Shown here in pieces: positions 31,818-42,458 of a DNA stretch of 64,000 nucleotides. Origin of the DNA: Azorinus chamasolen (Eukaryota; Mollusca; Bivalvia; Cardiida; Solecurtidae); assembly GCA_963576725.1 (NCBI GenBank), contig OY755240.1, forward strand, positions 13,942,378 to 14,006,377, read 5' to 3'. Below the pieces are notes generated by a model that saw nothing but the letters and a program-made list of their open reading frames with translations, was not told the DNA's origin and searched no databases. Numbering within the stretch: position 1 is the first letter of the stretch; every line of letters starts with the position of its first letter. Both the position numbers and the translations under genes were made by a program.

Positions 31818-31960
31818 AATACCTCCACTTCCCCAGATACAATGGTCTGGTCAGCCTCATTTGCATAATTACCAACGTTCTACGAACGTTACAATAAATA
31901 TAGATGTATTTGTTAGAAGGTGGTTGCTTAATGAGGGACGAAACTAATGCAGAAATGTCT

Positions 31961-32258
31961 TAACCCTGTACTCCATAAATACGTCTTTCCACGCGTTTGC
32001 AAACAGGGTAGACCTAGATAAGACTGCTCCTATAAGAGCCGCCTGAGACTGCTCCTGTAGGAGCCGTCTGATCAGGGTCTACTATGTTTGCTTATGATAT
32101 AGCGTAGCTATGATTTTACCGTCTCTTCCATGGACACACTTTCCTGTGTCTATCACACACTTTCCTGTGTCTATCAACTATTGTAACAAATTAGTCTAAT
32201 TAATATTTATGACGTCATTAATTTCTACATGGATATTCATGGAGGAAATGTCTTAAAG
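31961..32258. repeat. TTAA-type MITE nested in a CAGT-type MITE
   Basis: CTTAACCCTGTACTCCATAA begins the element, followed by the doubled hairpin AGACTGCTCCTATAAGAGCC / AGACTGCTCCTGTAGGAGCC GTCTGATCAGGGTCTAC. It ends CATGGAGGAAATGTCTTAA. The flanks GGTTGCTTAATGAGGGACGA (left) and GGAGTTTTGTGCATATG TTTTGTC (right) are the two arms of a CAGT-type palindrome, split at its centre. Confidence 0.7.
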
Positions 32259-32299
32259 GAGTTTTGTGCATATGTTTTGTCTTGCATTTAGTTAATACC

Positions 32300-32700
32300 T
32301 GCCTTGAGCTCCAGAATTACGCCTATGTTTGGTGGTCCAGAATTACACTCATGCTTGGTGGTCTAGAAATGCACCTATCTTTGATGGTCCAGAATTACAC
32401 CTATGTTTGTGGTCTAGAAATACGCCTATGTTTGGTGGTCTAGAATTACGCCTATGTTTGTGGTCCAGAAATACGCCTATGTTTGGTTGTCTAGAATTAC
32501 GCCTATGTTTGATGTGCAGAATTACGCCTATATTTGGTGGTCCCGAATTACGCCTATGTTTGGTAGTCCAGAATTACGCTTATGACTGGTGGTCCAGAAT
32601 ACCGCCTGAATTTCGCCTATGTTTGGTGTTCCAGAATTACACATATGTTCAGTGGTCCAGAATTTCGCATATGTTTGGAGGTCGCATTAAAGAGTTTTAC
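32300..32700. repeat. 26-bp minisatellite grown inside a MITE end
   Basis: About 14 imperfect copies of GCCTATGTTTGGTGGTCCAG AATTAC. The array begins right after ATACCTGCCTT and ends with GGTCGCATTAAAGAGTTTTA CTGCA, the inner and outer parts of the right arm of a CAGT-type MITE. The tandem unit therefore derives from that MITE's own terminal sequence. Confidence 0.8.
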
Positions 32701-32839
32701 TGCAATTGACGAAAAACGAAATATTTATATGAAAGTTCGGCTCATGCACATGCACATCATATTGCCGAATATAAAACAAAGAGAGAAAGAAATAAGCAGA
32801 CTAAATGCATGAACATAATACATGTATACCTTATTCAAT

Positions 32840-33245
32840 TTAATAATGAAGCTTGTAAAGCAGTCTACACTATTGACCTCGTTCAGTTCTCCAGTCGTTG
32901 TATAATGAAGCAGTGTATACTCTAGATCTCATTCAGTTCTCTAGTCGTTAGATTGTAAAGCAGCGTACATTGTATGCCTCGTTCATTTCTCTAGTCGTGA
33001 TATTGTGAAGCAGTGTAACTCTAGGTCTCGTTCAGTTCTCTAGTCGTTAGATTGTAAAGCAGTGTACATTCTATGCCTAGTTCATTTCTCTAGTCGTGAT
33101 ATTGTGAAGCAGTGTAACTCTAGGTCTCGTTCAGTTCTCTAGTCGTTAGATTGTAAAGCAGCGTACATTCTATGCCTAGTTCAGTTCTCTAGTCGTGATA
33201 TTGTAAAGCAGTGTACATGCTAGGCCTAGTTCAGTTCTCTAGTCA
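32840..33245. repeat. Minisatellite, ~49-bp unit, about 8 copies
   Basis: The unit contains CGTTCAGTTCTCTAGTCGTT, AGATTGTAAAGCAGTGTACA and TTCTAGGCCT. Alternate copies share GTGATATTGTGAAGC, hinting at a two-unit higher-order repeat. Confidence 0.85.
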
Positions 33246-33789
33246 GTACGAAGGGGTATACATGTAATTTGAATGAGGATTTTGCAGAACAAACTGCAGA
33301 TCCCGATCAGAAGAAGGTATCTTTAAGGAACCTCTAATGTGGGTTTACAATATTTGCAAATGCCTGTGCACTCGTTTCGCGCATTTAAAAGTTTAAAACG
33401 CCATAAAGTATAAAATGATAACAATCTAAACACGATTACTGAAATGCAAAACAAAATTTTATCGAATACAGACGCGGTGAGCCGAATTAAATTATATGTA
33501 CCTTCCAAATTTGTAACAAAAAATCCATAGGTGCTAAAATGTTAACAAATGTGTGGGCAAAAACATAAAAGTCAGTATTCAACACTATCATTGTTATTTC
33601 TCCACCAATCCCTATATTATGACAACTCTTCGGAATCATCTCAATGACAATTCTAAAGAGTGTTCACAACACAATAAGGTTCAGTGGGAAAATAAAGAAT
33701 TTTTTCTTGAAAATGTTTTAATTTACACAGCTTATCTGGACCTCTGAAATATATAACCGGATACAAACTTACTGAACCAAATTTGAACC
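33246..33789. other. Decayed MITE core; otherwise no gene
   Basis: 33295-33365 keeps a worn GATCAGA hairpin (CCCGATCAGAAG ... AATGTGGGTTTACAATATTT GC). No coding feature is recognised in the rest. Confidence 0.4.
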
Positions 33790-34135
33790 TGTCTTTAGCG
33801 AGTAATTACAATAAAACAATTGCGTCTTTAAACCCGCAGGGCTGTTAAATTATAGCGAGTAATCACAATAAAACAAGTGTGTCTGTAACACCATAGGACT
33901 CTTAAAGTTTAGCGAGTAATTACAATATAACAAGTGTGTCTGTAAAATCATAGGACTCTTAATTAAAGTTTAGCAAGTAATTACAATAAAACAAATGTGT
34001 CTTTAAGATCACAGGTCTGTTAAAGTATTATATGGCGACTAATCGTGTATTTAAAACCATAGGACTGTTAAAGTATGGCGAGTAATTACAATAAACACGC
34101 TTTTCATTAAAATCACAGGGCTGTTAAAGTATTGA
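33790..34135. repeat. Minisatellite, ~57-bp unit, about 6 copies
   Basis: The unit contains AGCGAGTAATTACAATAAAA, CAAGTGTGTCTTTAA and ATAGGACTGTTAAAGT. Copies are imperfect. Confidence 0.85.
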
Positions 34136-34184
34136 AAGTGTGAACCAGTTCAGGCGTTAGGAAGTTATTGATCTAGTTTGTTTA

Positions 34185-34486
34185 ACCCTTTTCTTCACAT
34201 CTACGCCTTTTCACGAATTTGCGGACAGAGCAGACCTTAATCTGACGGCTCCTAATCTCCTGCTCTGTTTGCTGATGAGATTAAAATAGGGACGTAGGCA
34301 AACAGTGTAGACTCTAATCAGACGCCGCATAATGCGGCGTCTGATCAGAGCCTACATTGTTTGCTGATAGGAATTTCAATATAAAACAGAACGAAAATGA
34401 AAATTTAGGCCAGGCATCCCTTAGATAAAGAATTGACAAATCCAATATATAAATATGGAAGAATCCACTGGGAGCAAATGGGTTAA
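34185..34486 (-). repeat. MITE pair, minus copy (left-truncated)
   Basis: 34270-34486 is the reverse complement of the element at 34548-34773. It shares GGGACGTAGGCAAACAGTGT, the perfect hairpin ATCAGACGCCGCATAATGCG GCGTCTGAT, and the end GGAGCAAATGGG before TTAA (34483-34486). Its other terminus is replaced by part of a GATCAGAC-type MITE beginning TTTAACCCTTTTCTTCACAT. Confidence 0.75.
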
Positions 34487-34547
34487 AATAGGTCTGACTC
34501 TACAGTTTCTACCAAAAAAACAAGCGATCATGTGTACCTATGTCATA

Positions 34548-34773
34548 TTAACCCATTTGCTCCCAGTGGATTCTTCCATGCTTATATATTGGATTAATCT
34601 ATCTTTTATCTAAGGGATGTCTGGTCTAAATTTTCATTTTTTTGTTTTATATTGAATTTCCTATCAGCAAACAGTGTAGACTCTGATCAGACACCGCATA
34701 ATGCGGCGTCTGATCAGAGTCTACACTGTTTGCCTACGTCCCATATATGTGATCGTGGGAGCAAATGGGTTAA
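34548..34773 (+). repeat. TTAA-flanked palindromic MITE, complete
   Basis: TTAA at 34548-34551 and 34770-34773. The inverted ends are CCCATTTGCTCCCA ... TGGGAGCAAATGGG. The core hairpin GATCAGACACCGCATAATGC GGCGTCTGATC is flanked by AAACAGTGTAGACTCT and its complement. Confidence 0.85.
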
Positions 34774-34864
34774 AAAGTTAGCTATTAAATGATCATGACG
34801 TCATTATTTCCGACATGAATATTAAACAGTGAAAGGTATAAACATTTCTCAGACATAAGATGAT

Positions 34865-35220
34865 GCGGCATTATCAGCCTTTTCATTGACAACATTGTCC
34901 TTTGCTGAACAAAATTCCATGTACCAAAACACACAGCCGCCCGAACAGCACCATGTATCATCTGCTCGACAAAATTTCATCTTTCTTCACCTTTGCAAAC
35001 AGAGTAGACCCAGATCAGATGGTTCCTGTAGTAGCCATCCAATCTGGGTCTGCTCTGTTTGCTTATGAAATAGTATACCTGCATATATGATTCTGCAGAT
35101 TCTGTTATGGCCAAACATTTCTGTGTCCGTATGCAGTTATAATCATTAATCTAAGTTAATTTTATGATTTCATTATTCGTACATGAATATTCATGAGGGG
35201 AACAAATGTATAACAATAAA
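34865..35220. repeat. GATCAGAC-type MITE with embedded PLE-tail-like scrap
   Basis: The hairpin is AGACCCAGATCAGATGGTTC / AGCCATCCAATCTGGGTCTG at about 35000-35055, with an ATGAATATTCATGAGGGGAA right portion. At 34925-34960, AAAACACACAGCCGCCCGAAC resembles part of the PLE 3' tail. Confidence 0.5.
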
Positions 35221-35269
35221 TACATGTTTATTCCCTGTCTCTGTTCCACCATGATACAACCATTAACCC

Positions 35270-35870
35270 AGCAGCAGCCACATTATAAACACGTGACAGT
35301 CAACAGAAACCGCGTCATACACTGTTACAATGTATACATGTAACACTCAGAGGTAACCCCAACATAATGTAACGCTCAGAGGTAACCCCAACATAATGTA
35401 ACGCTCAGAGGTAACCCCAACATAATGTAACGCTCAGAGGTAACCCCAACATAATGTAACGCTCAGAGGTAACCCCAACATAATGTAACGCTCAGCGAAA
35501 AACCGCGCAATACATTATTACAATGTAAACATGTAACATGCAATAACGTTACCCCTAACATATACATGTAACACTAAGCGATAACCGCGTCATACACTAT
35601 TACAACGTATACATGAAACATTCAACCTAATCCACATAATATATAACGTAACGCTCAGCGGCAACCGCGCCATGCAGACATGCACTATTACAATGTATAC
35701 ATGTAACACTCAGCGGCAATCGCATTATACACTTACACACTGTATACATGTAGCACTAAACAACCCCCTCCCAAATATAAATGTAACACGCTGCGGCAGC
35801 CACGTCATATACATGTGACATTTAACGGCAATCTAACGGCAATCCAAATATGTAAAGTAAATTTGCATTC
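35270..35870. repeat. Minisatellite field, first block
   Basis: Five to six near-identical 29-bp units (AACGCTCAGAGGTAACCCCA ACATAATGT) occupy about 35350-35490. Looser units with ACATGTAACACTCAGCGGCA surround them. The motif is shared with the arrays at 36147-36790 and 38080-39730. Confidence 0.85.
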
Positions 35871-36146
35871 TTAAAGTCCATGCCTATGGATTTGTGCCTG
35901 TTGAGGTTGATGATAAGCACCGTCTGCTGTGGCTGTAGAGGCCGATCTATGATTTCCATTGTCGACCGCAGCCGTCACATGTAAAGACTTTTGCACTGCC
36001 AGGTTGGTCATGAGACTGATGCTGGCTGGATGTTTGCCTGTTTGCAGATCATTCTGTTTGTTTTCGTCCAAAGTCAGTCCTCTTGATAGAAGTGTTTCCA
36101 GGCCGTTCTTGCGTTTACCCGTTGAGAGTTCACCAAGCACGAGGTA
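35871..36146 (-). CDS. Possible terminal coding exon, unknown protein (uncertain)
   Basis: Minus-strand frame open for about 90 codons, ending at TAA 35871-35873. The protein reads GELSTGKRKNGLETLLSRGL, continues TLDENKQNDLQTGKHPASIS, and ends QPQQAQIHRHGL. It is hydrophilic with a mixed composition, unlike the Tyr/Cys-rich chance ORFs elsewhere, and it occupies a unique island between minisatellite blocks. I recognise no domain and see no strong acceptor; AAACGCAAG within the frame is one candidate. It could be the last exon of a gene whose other exons lie at higher coordinates, or an exonised relic. Confidence 0.3.
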   Translation of the reverse strand, partial: YLVLGELSTGKRKNGLETLLSRGLTLDENKQNDLQTGKHPASISLMTNLAVQKSLHVTAAVDNGNHRSASTATADGAYHQPQQAQIHRHGL

Positions 36147-36790
36147 CACATGTAACAACCAGCATCATATACATGTAAAAACCAGCATCAACCACATCAC
36201 ATACATGTAACAACCGGCATCAACCACATCACATACATGTAACAACCGGCATCAACCAGATCATATACACGTAACAGCAAGCATCATATAAATGTATCAA
36301 CCGGCATCAAACACATCATATACATGTTACAACCGGCATCAACCACATCATATACATGTAACAACCGGCATCAACCACATCATATACATGTAAAAACCAG
36401 CATCAACCACATCACATACATGTAACAACCGGCATCAACCACATCACATACATGTAACAACCGGCGTCAACCACATCATATACATGTAACAGCAAGCATC
36501 ATATAAATGTATCAACCGGCATCAAACACATCATATACATGTTACAACCGGCATCAACCACATCATATACATGTAACAACCGGCATCAACCACATCACAT
36601 AGATGTAACCACCGGCATCAATCACATTATATACATGTAACAGCCAGCATCATATAAATGTATCAACCGGCATCAACCACATCATATACATGTAACAATC
36701 GGCATCAATCACACCCTATACATGTAACAGCCAGCATCATATAAATGTATCAACCGGCATCAAACACATCATATACATGTATAATGTATA
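36147..36790. repeat. 32-bp minisatellite, about 20 copies
   Basis: The unit is CATCAACCACATCATATACA TGTAACAACCGG. Some copies are shortened (AGCAAGCATCATATAAATGT), and pairs of variants recur in the same order at about 36250-36380 and 36480-36600, suggesting a higher-order duplication. Confidence 0.9.
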
Positions 36791-37059
36791 CAATCATGTA
36801 ACACACAACGAATAACCACAACATGTATAAGTGTGTAACATTCTGCTGCATACTAAACATATATGTCCGCGACAAACACATCAGAATTATATATACAAGC
36901 AAGGTTTTACGCAAGCGTAAAATGGCTGCGTAACATGTCTTTAAGCAGGATAGAAGAAAAAGAGGGAGCAATATTGTTTAGTACTTTTAATTAACAGATA
37001 CATTGGGAAAATATGACTGTAGTGTATAAATTAATAGCAGACACGGGGGAATGTTTGAT

Positions 37060-37266
37060 CCTTTAGCCTGCTCAGCAAATTATTGTTACAGAAATTTTCA
37101 CCTTCTGCATTTTCAACAGTCATGCTATAATCGACCTGTGTACCAAAATGCTATCAGGTTGTCAAACAGTTTGAATCCTGATGAGACGCCGAGTTTCTCG
37201 GCATCTCATCTGGACCCAAACTGTTTGCATAGGTATTCACGCATCCGCACGCAGCAGGCTAAAGGT
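37060..37266. repeat. Palindromic MITE, CCTTTAGCCTGCT ends
   Basis: The inverted ends CCTTTAGCCTGCT ... AGCAGGCTAAAGG are followed by TTAA on the right. The core is AATCCTGATGAGACGCCGAG / CTCGGCATCTCATCTGGACC. The internal hairpin is shared with 27949-28163 although the termini differ. Confidence 0.75.
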
Positions 37267-37711
37267 TAATGAGCCATGATGCATAATAGCCGTGTATGAC
37301 ACCAATAATAGACATAAGGTCACAAATCAATGTTATTCATTTGCTGTAACACACTGACGTAGAAACCATTATCATATTAAGTGATGTTCACAAGGCATAC
37401 AAACTTTCATACTTAAGTATACATGAAATTATCCGAATAGATCGACTCAATGCCCATTAACGTTTTCACTTTTCACGTATATTGTCCACATATTAAGAAC
37501 AGGTTAGTATAAGATATACATTAAATGGAAGCAAATGCATGCACACTGGTGAAATATGCAAAACGGTCAACAAAACCACGAGTAAAAGGTATCAGCTAAG
37601 TAACTTTACCAATGCAAAAGACTTTTAGTTTATTTTTATGTACAAAATGGTTTTAAACCAAAAGCACGTAAACTAAGGGTGCTAAGAAAAAATGAGAGAA
37701 AAAAAATATTT
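37267..37711. other. No gene recognised
   Basis: AT-rich. Nothing recognised. Confidence 0.4.
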
Positions 37712-37789
37712 GGCTTCCACCAAGGATCGAACCAACGAACTCACGTTTCCTAAGTCATCGTTATAACCCTTAGACCACGCTGACCGCTA
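37712..37789 (-). repeat. tRNA-like sequence, probable tRNA-derived SINE head
   Basis: The minus strand reads GGTCAGCGTGGTCTAAGGGT, with a good internal A box (TGGTCTAAGGG), and ends with GGTTCGATCCTT, a good B box, then GGTGGAAGCC. A/B box spacing is like a tRNA. The acceptor and anticodon stems do not pair well and no CCA or terminator is convincing, so a SINE or tRNA pseudogene is more likely than a working tRNA. Confidence 0.5.
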
Positions 37790-38079
37790 TGATTTAGAAT
37801 GTGATTTTAATCAGTTCTACTTAATTCACTAGCATTTTCACTGAAATTGGGTCATGGCAGAATAGAAAGAAATAACCCCGACAAAAATATGTGCCACTGC
37901 TGAGAAAAATATATGAATCAAATTAAATAAAATAAATGAACATATATAAATAAAAACTTGTCTCACAGTAAACCGTGGTTATTAAAAAGATTGGCTTTTA
38001 TAGAAACACAGGGACGCAGTAAATCATGGTCAAAATTCAAAGCCGTATAAGATTGGGCTGCTTTCGCAGCCCAACACCA
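37790..38079. other. No gene; small GC hairpin
   Basis: TTGGGCTGC-TTTC-GCAGCCCAA at about 38054-38075 is a perfect 9-bp stem. No other feature is seen. Confidence 0.5.
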
Positions 38080-39730
38080 CTCAACAGTTACCGCATTATA
38101 CAAATGCAACACTTAACGACTGCAACACTAAATCGATGTAATACTCAGTGACTGCCATACCATACACATGTAACACTTAACAGCAGTCACATTATACTCA
38201 TGTAACACTCAGTGACTGTCACATCATACATATGCAACGCTCAGCGGCAGCCATAAACGTCATACCCATGTAACACTCAGCGACTGTCGCATCATATACT
38301 TATGACACTCAGCGGCATCTGTACCATACCCATGTAACACCCAATGATGTCACATTATACACATGTAAATCTCAGTGGCAGTCAAAATAACCCTGTAACA
38401 CCCTGTGCCTGCCACATTATACACATGTAACACTCTGTGACAGCCACATCCTTATCATGTAACACTCAGTAACTCTCACATCATACACATGTCACACTCA
38501 GCGGTTGTAATATACCCATGTAACACTCAGTGACTGCCACACCATACACATCTAACACTCAGGGGCAGTCACATCATACCCATATAACACTCAGTGACTG
38601 TCACATGATACACAGTAGCAGCTATGTAATCCTCAATGGCAGCCGTGTCTTAAACATGAACACCGCACAACGTAATACGCAAGTCATATCATACCCATGT
38701 AACACTCAGTGACTGCCACATAATACACATGTAACACTCAGCGGCATCCGTACCATACCCGTAAAACAATCATTGACTATCACATTATACACAGGTACCA
38801 CTCAACGGAAGTCAATATACCCCTGTAACACACTGTGACTATCACATTATACACATGTAACACTCGGCGACAGCCACATCCTTATCATGTAACACTCAGT
38901 GACTCTCACATCATACACATGTCACACTCAGCGGCAGTAATATCATACCCATGTAACACTCAGGAACAACCACACCATACCCATGTAACACTCAGTGACT
39001 ATCACATTATACACATGTAACACTCAGCGACAGTAATATCATACCCATCTAACACTCAGTGACTGTCACATGATACACAGTAGCAGCTATGTAATCCTAA
39101 ATGGCAGCTGTATTGTAAACATGAACATCGCACAAGGTAATACGCAAGGGTCAACTACGCCATAAACGTACACACAGTACTCAAAGGAACACTCAGTGGT
39201 AACCGCAACATACACTTGTAACACTCTAATGCAACATGCACTTATAGCACTATATAATGCAACATACACTTGTGACATTCTAATGCAACCATGTCATAAA
39301 CATGTAGTTTGCACACATTGGAACACTCAGTGGTAATTGCAATATACACATGTAACACTTTACGACAACCATACATTAACCAACATAGGAACATAGTATA
39401 AAGTAATACAACATCATATACCTGTAACACTTCATAAACATAAAATACTCAGTGGTAACCGCACCATAAACATGTAATACTTTACATCAACCACATTACA
39501 AACATGTACATTGTACATATAGAAAGTCAGTGGTAACCACATAACACACATGAACACTGTATACATGTAACACTCAGTGGTGCATGAATGCATGGAACAC
39601 AAAGTGGTAACTGCATCATACATATGTACATTATTCACATGGAACACCTAGTGGTTACTGCATAACACACATGTTCATAGTATACATGTAACACTCAGTG
39701 GTAACCGCAATATATACATGTTACACCCAT
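38080..39730. repeat. Degenerate minisatellite field, ~32-36-bp units
   Basis: The region is built of ACACATGTAACACTCAGCGG, CAGTCACATCATAC and similar units, about 45-50 in number. Longer repeats (the tract with CAGTAGCAGCTATGTAATCC near 38605 and 39075) show higher-order duplication. The ACATGTAACACTCAG core is shared with 35270-35870. Confidence 0.85.
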
Positions 39731-39789
39731 TGCCAAACACTGACTGGCAGATAACCATATTTTTAAAATGTATTCTTTCCTTAATCCTA

Positions 39790-39995
39790 AGTAAAGTAAA
39801 ACCTCTAAAACGTTTAATGTTGTTAAAATATCGGTTGTGGAGACAGGTAGCAGCATAATGCAGGGTGAATGGCATACAGAAAACTCCTAGTAGAGGAGTT
39901 TTCTGCATGACTTTCATCCTGCATTCAGCAGCCACCTGCAACACTACCTAAACCTTTCTGTGCTACAATTGCGGTTTAGAGAGGTTTTAATGTAT
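39790..39995. repeat. TA/CAGT-family palindromic MITE
   Basis: The ends AGTAAAACCTCTAAAACG and TTAGAGAGGTTTTAATGTA are worn. The palindrome CAGAAAACTCCTAGTAGAGG AGTTTTCTG is flanked by AATGCAGGGTGAATG and its complement. Confidence 0.7.
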
Positions 39996-40204
39996 ACATT
40001 TCCCAATTAGATAGATATGCATGTATGTATATAAAATTACACGCAACAAAGGGTTACTGAACAGTTAATCTCATTTCAGTATATCAAAAGCGAACCATTA
40101 TGCAAATCAAAGATGACAATGTAAAGACAGGTGGAATTATTCTAAATGCAGAAAAACATATTTGGCGGATTGGGATGCATTGCGAACTGGGTAGACCCTG
40201 CTCA

Positions 40205-40384
40205 ATGTTCTCTGTTGTGCATATGGAATACAGTAAACCCATATAAACCGGAATTCTAGTAGAGCGGAATTTAGATATTTTAGACAGGCGGCTGCTTAAT
40301 GTAGGGTGAATGTCATAGGAGCTTACTGTATGACTTGCACCCTGCATTAAATTTAACGTCCGGTTTAGAGGGTTTTTCTGTAGT
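40205..40384. repeat. TA/CAGT-family MITE, shortened
   Basis: TACAGTAAACCCATATAAACC opens and GGTTTAGAGGGTTTTTCTGTA closes the element. The central palindrome has collapsed (GTAGGGTGAATGTCATAGGA). Confidence 0.65.
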
Positions 40385-40465
40385 ATATATTTGATTCAAC
40401 AGATTCTGCCATGGACAATAATTCCTGTGTTAATGACACTGTTACAATTGAGCAAATTTATACAA

Positions 40466-40785
40466 TCGAACCTTGCTATCTCCAAGTTCAAGGCACCATA
40501 AAATTACTCGAAGTATCTGAAGTTCGAGTCAACCGATTTCTAATCTGAACAATGTTTCAAGTTTACAGCAGCTTACTGCAGGTCCGAAGTACATTTGTAA
40601 TGCTGAAAGCTTATGTAGGAACTTTCGACATTACTTTCGATCTGCATAAAGCTGTCACACTTCTTTCTAAATATGCGTAGTGATACATTTTTAACACATC
40701 TGTATTTTAATTTTTGGAAGGACCGACCTTTTACTTCGAAATATACCGAAGTTCGAGTTGTCCGAGTTCGAGCGAAAACACTGTA
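40466..40785. repeat. TIR element with AGTTCGAG-type subterminal repeats
   Basis: TACAATCGAACCTTGCTATC at the left and GTTCGAGCGAAAACACTGTA at the right are partly inverted. Several AAGTTCGAGT motifs sit near both ends, and a palindrome (AATGCTGAAAGCTTATGTAG / CATTACTTTCGATCTGCATA) lies in the centre. Probably a pogo/Tigger-like MITE. Confidence 0.5.
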
Positions 40786-41389
40786 TTTCATGGTGACAGT
40801 ATTCCCTTCCTGAATAGTCATCAGGATTTAATTTATATTCATGTCAGTATCTATTAAATGGATATTCGTAGGGTAAATGGTTAACAAGTTGTCTAAAAAA
40901 CAGTCGTTTCATGTGAAGAAAAAGATCAACAGATTAGCGTGTATATTAAAAAATATTGAAATAATCCTTTCTCCACATAACCCTATGGTTTGGTAGAGAA
41001 ATAAATAAGTTAGTCTTGAATTGCGCATCTTATCTGGTGCCGTCGGATCTATGTCTACCCTGTTTGCAAAGATATATATAGGCATATTTATGGAATAAAG
41101 GGTAAACACAACCATACTATAATCAGACTGGCAATATTCATACCATGAGTGTGCCTATTGATTAATTTACCGTAAACCTGTTCAGAATTTTCAGATGAGC
41201 AGGTTCGCTGGGTAGGTACAGATCTGTCGCTTGTCTTCTTAGATGGGATCACCAGGGCATTGAAAGACATACGAATCCCCCTTTTGCAGCCAAATCAACT
41301 ACTTTGTACTTCCTTTTTTCATCTTGAATTGTACACTGATTGGGGACAAGTGTTCCTTTTAGAAAATTACACATGAAGCACTATATGTT
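40786..41389. other. Mostly unrecognised
   Basis: One worn GATCAGAC-type hairpin arm at 41035-41072 (GTGCCGTCGGATCTATGTCT ACCCTGTTTGCAAA). No gene seen. Confidence 0.4.
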
Positions 41390-42120
41390 TCAGAACGTAT
41401 TGCTTTGATTTAGAGAATCAGCTGAAAAGTAACCGTGATATGACAAGCAGTTTCTTTCCAAAGCTTTATCATAATAATCCCACAGGCCTGCTGTGTTACA
41501 TCTACTACTACTTTCGATGCTACAGAATGACAATAATGCAACATGGATAGATGGTGGCATCGCCTTGAAAGAACTTCTAAACAAAATTCGTCCCTTTCCC
41601 CGAACGATAAAAAGACTAAATCATTTGCCCTATCTGTAAGATAAAGGTCCCAGTTCACAAGGTCATCTTCGCCGTTGCATCTAGCACAGTGTTCATTGAG
41701 ATAGGTTCCACCTGATTGACGCCCGGTTACAAATATTAAATCTATTACATCTACAACCTCTTTTGCTTGTTTGCATCTTGTTATTATCTCATTATTACCC
41801 GCCTCTCTCTCTCATGTTCCTCATTACATGAGTCGATCACACGGTAAGCCAGTTCCCTGATAAAAACTACCCCCTGTTGAGGTACTTTCCAAAGATGAAA
41901 GTCCGTCTTCTGCACGTTGGGCCATCGTGTGTGAATATCGCGTGTTGTGACCCGGGCAGCATACACCTGCTAGCATGCAAGCTTGGGAACATGAGCACGG
42001 GGAACAACATTCAAAGGAAACATTGCCCTGAGTTATATGACCTGATATGTCTCTGCAATCACGTTTGGAATTGCGCGGCTCGTTGAGTTCCAGTAGTGAT
42101 GAAGAACATGACAGTCTCAA
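41390..42120 (-). pseudogene. Cysteine-rich receptor ectodomain relic (somatomedin-B-like plus CARCNG region)
   Basis: The minus strand holds three consecutive coding-like blocks in different frames. 42120-41824 contains NVSFECCSPCSCSQACMLAG then VCCPG, a somatomedin-B-like CC..C.C..C.....CC spacing. 41790-41470 contains CKQAKEVVDVIDLIFVTGRQ then SGGTYLNEHCARCNGEDD and more spaced Cys. 41500-41393 continues AGLWDYYDKALERNCLSYHG. Somatomedin-B-like and YRNxYCAxCNG-like segments are typical of the N-terminal regions of expanded molluscan adhesion/secretin-like GPCRs; that link is from memory of the family and tentative. At least two frameshifts, one next to a GAGAGAGAG run, break the frame. It may be a pseudogene or an assembly error. 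No transmembrane segments follow in the window. Confidence 0.45.
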
Positions 42121-42145
42121 AACTAAACTTTAAAGTCCTTTTTCT

Positions 42146-42397
42146 TTAACCCTTTACTCCATGATATTATTTTAATTGAAAAATAAATGACATATTGAGT
42201 TATAATTAGAGTGTTGTTCCTAATGACCCATGGGCACAGGAAGGTTTGGCCATGTCAGAAATTGTAGAATCATATCTATATTATATCATAAGGAAACAGA
42301 GTAGACCCTGATCATACGGCCCCTACATGCGTTGTTTGATCTGGGCCTACTCTATTTGCAAAGGCACAGCAAGGCGTATTTATAGAAAAAAGGGTAA
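42146..42397. repeat. GATCAGAC-type palindromic MITE
   Basis: Left end TTAACCCTTTACTCCATG (TTAA at 42146-42149). The hairpin is GACCCTGATCATACGGCCCC / GTTTGATCTGGGCCTACTC. The right end AAAAAAGGGTAAAC has lost TTAA. Confidence 0.7.
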
Positions 42398-42458
42398 ACG
42401 TTGTACACCTATGCAGTTTCAAACTTTCAAGCCACACATATTCCGATTTTAAAATCAT

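Larger units (their letters stand above)
31294..31892. repeat. Direct repeat, copy 2, split by a nested element
   Basis: 31294-31389 matches the first 97 bp of copy 1, and 31819-31892 matches the rest, with a clean junction at the CTATATATATA / ACCTCCACTT site. The intervening 428 bp is an inserted TIR element. Confidence 0.8.

Noticed and set aside
31021..31892. LTR retrotransposon (the 165-bp direct repeats as LTRs)
   Set aside because: No gag, protease, integrase, primer-binding site or polypurine tract lies between or beside the copies. The interval is only ~107 bp.
37712..37789. Functional tRNA gene
   Set aside because: A and B boxes are present, but acceptor and anticodon stems do not pair properly and no 3' T-run terminator is obvious.
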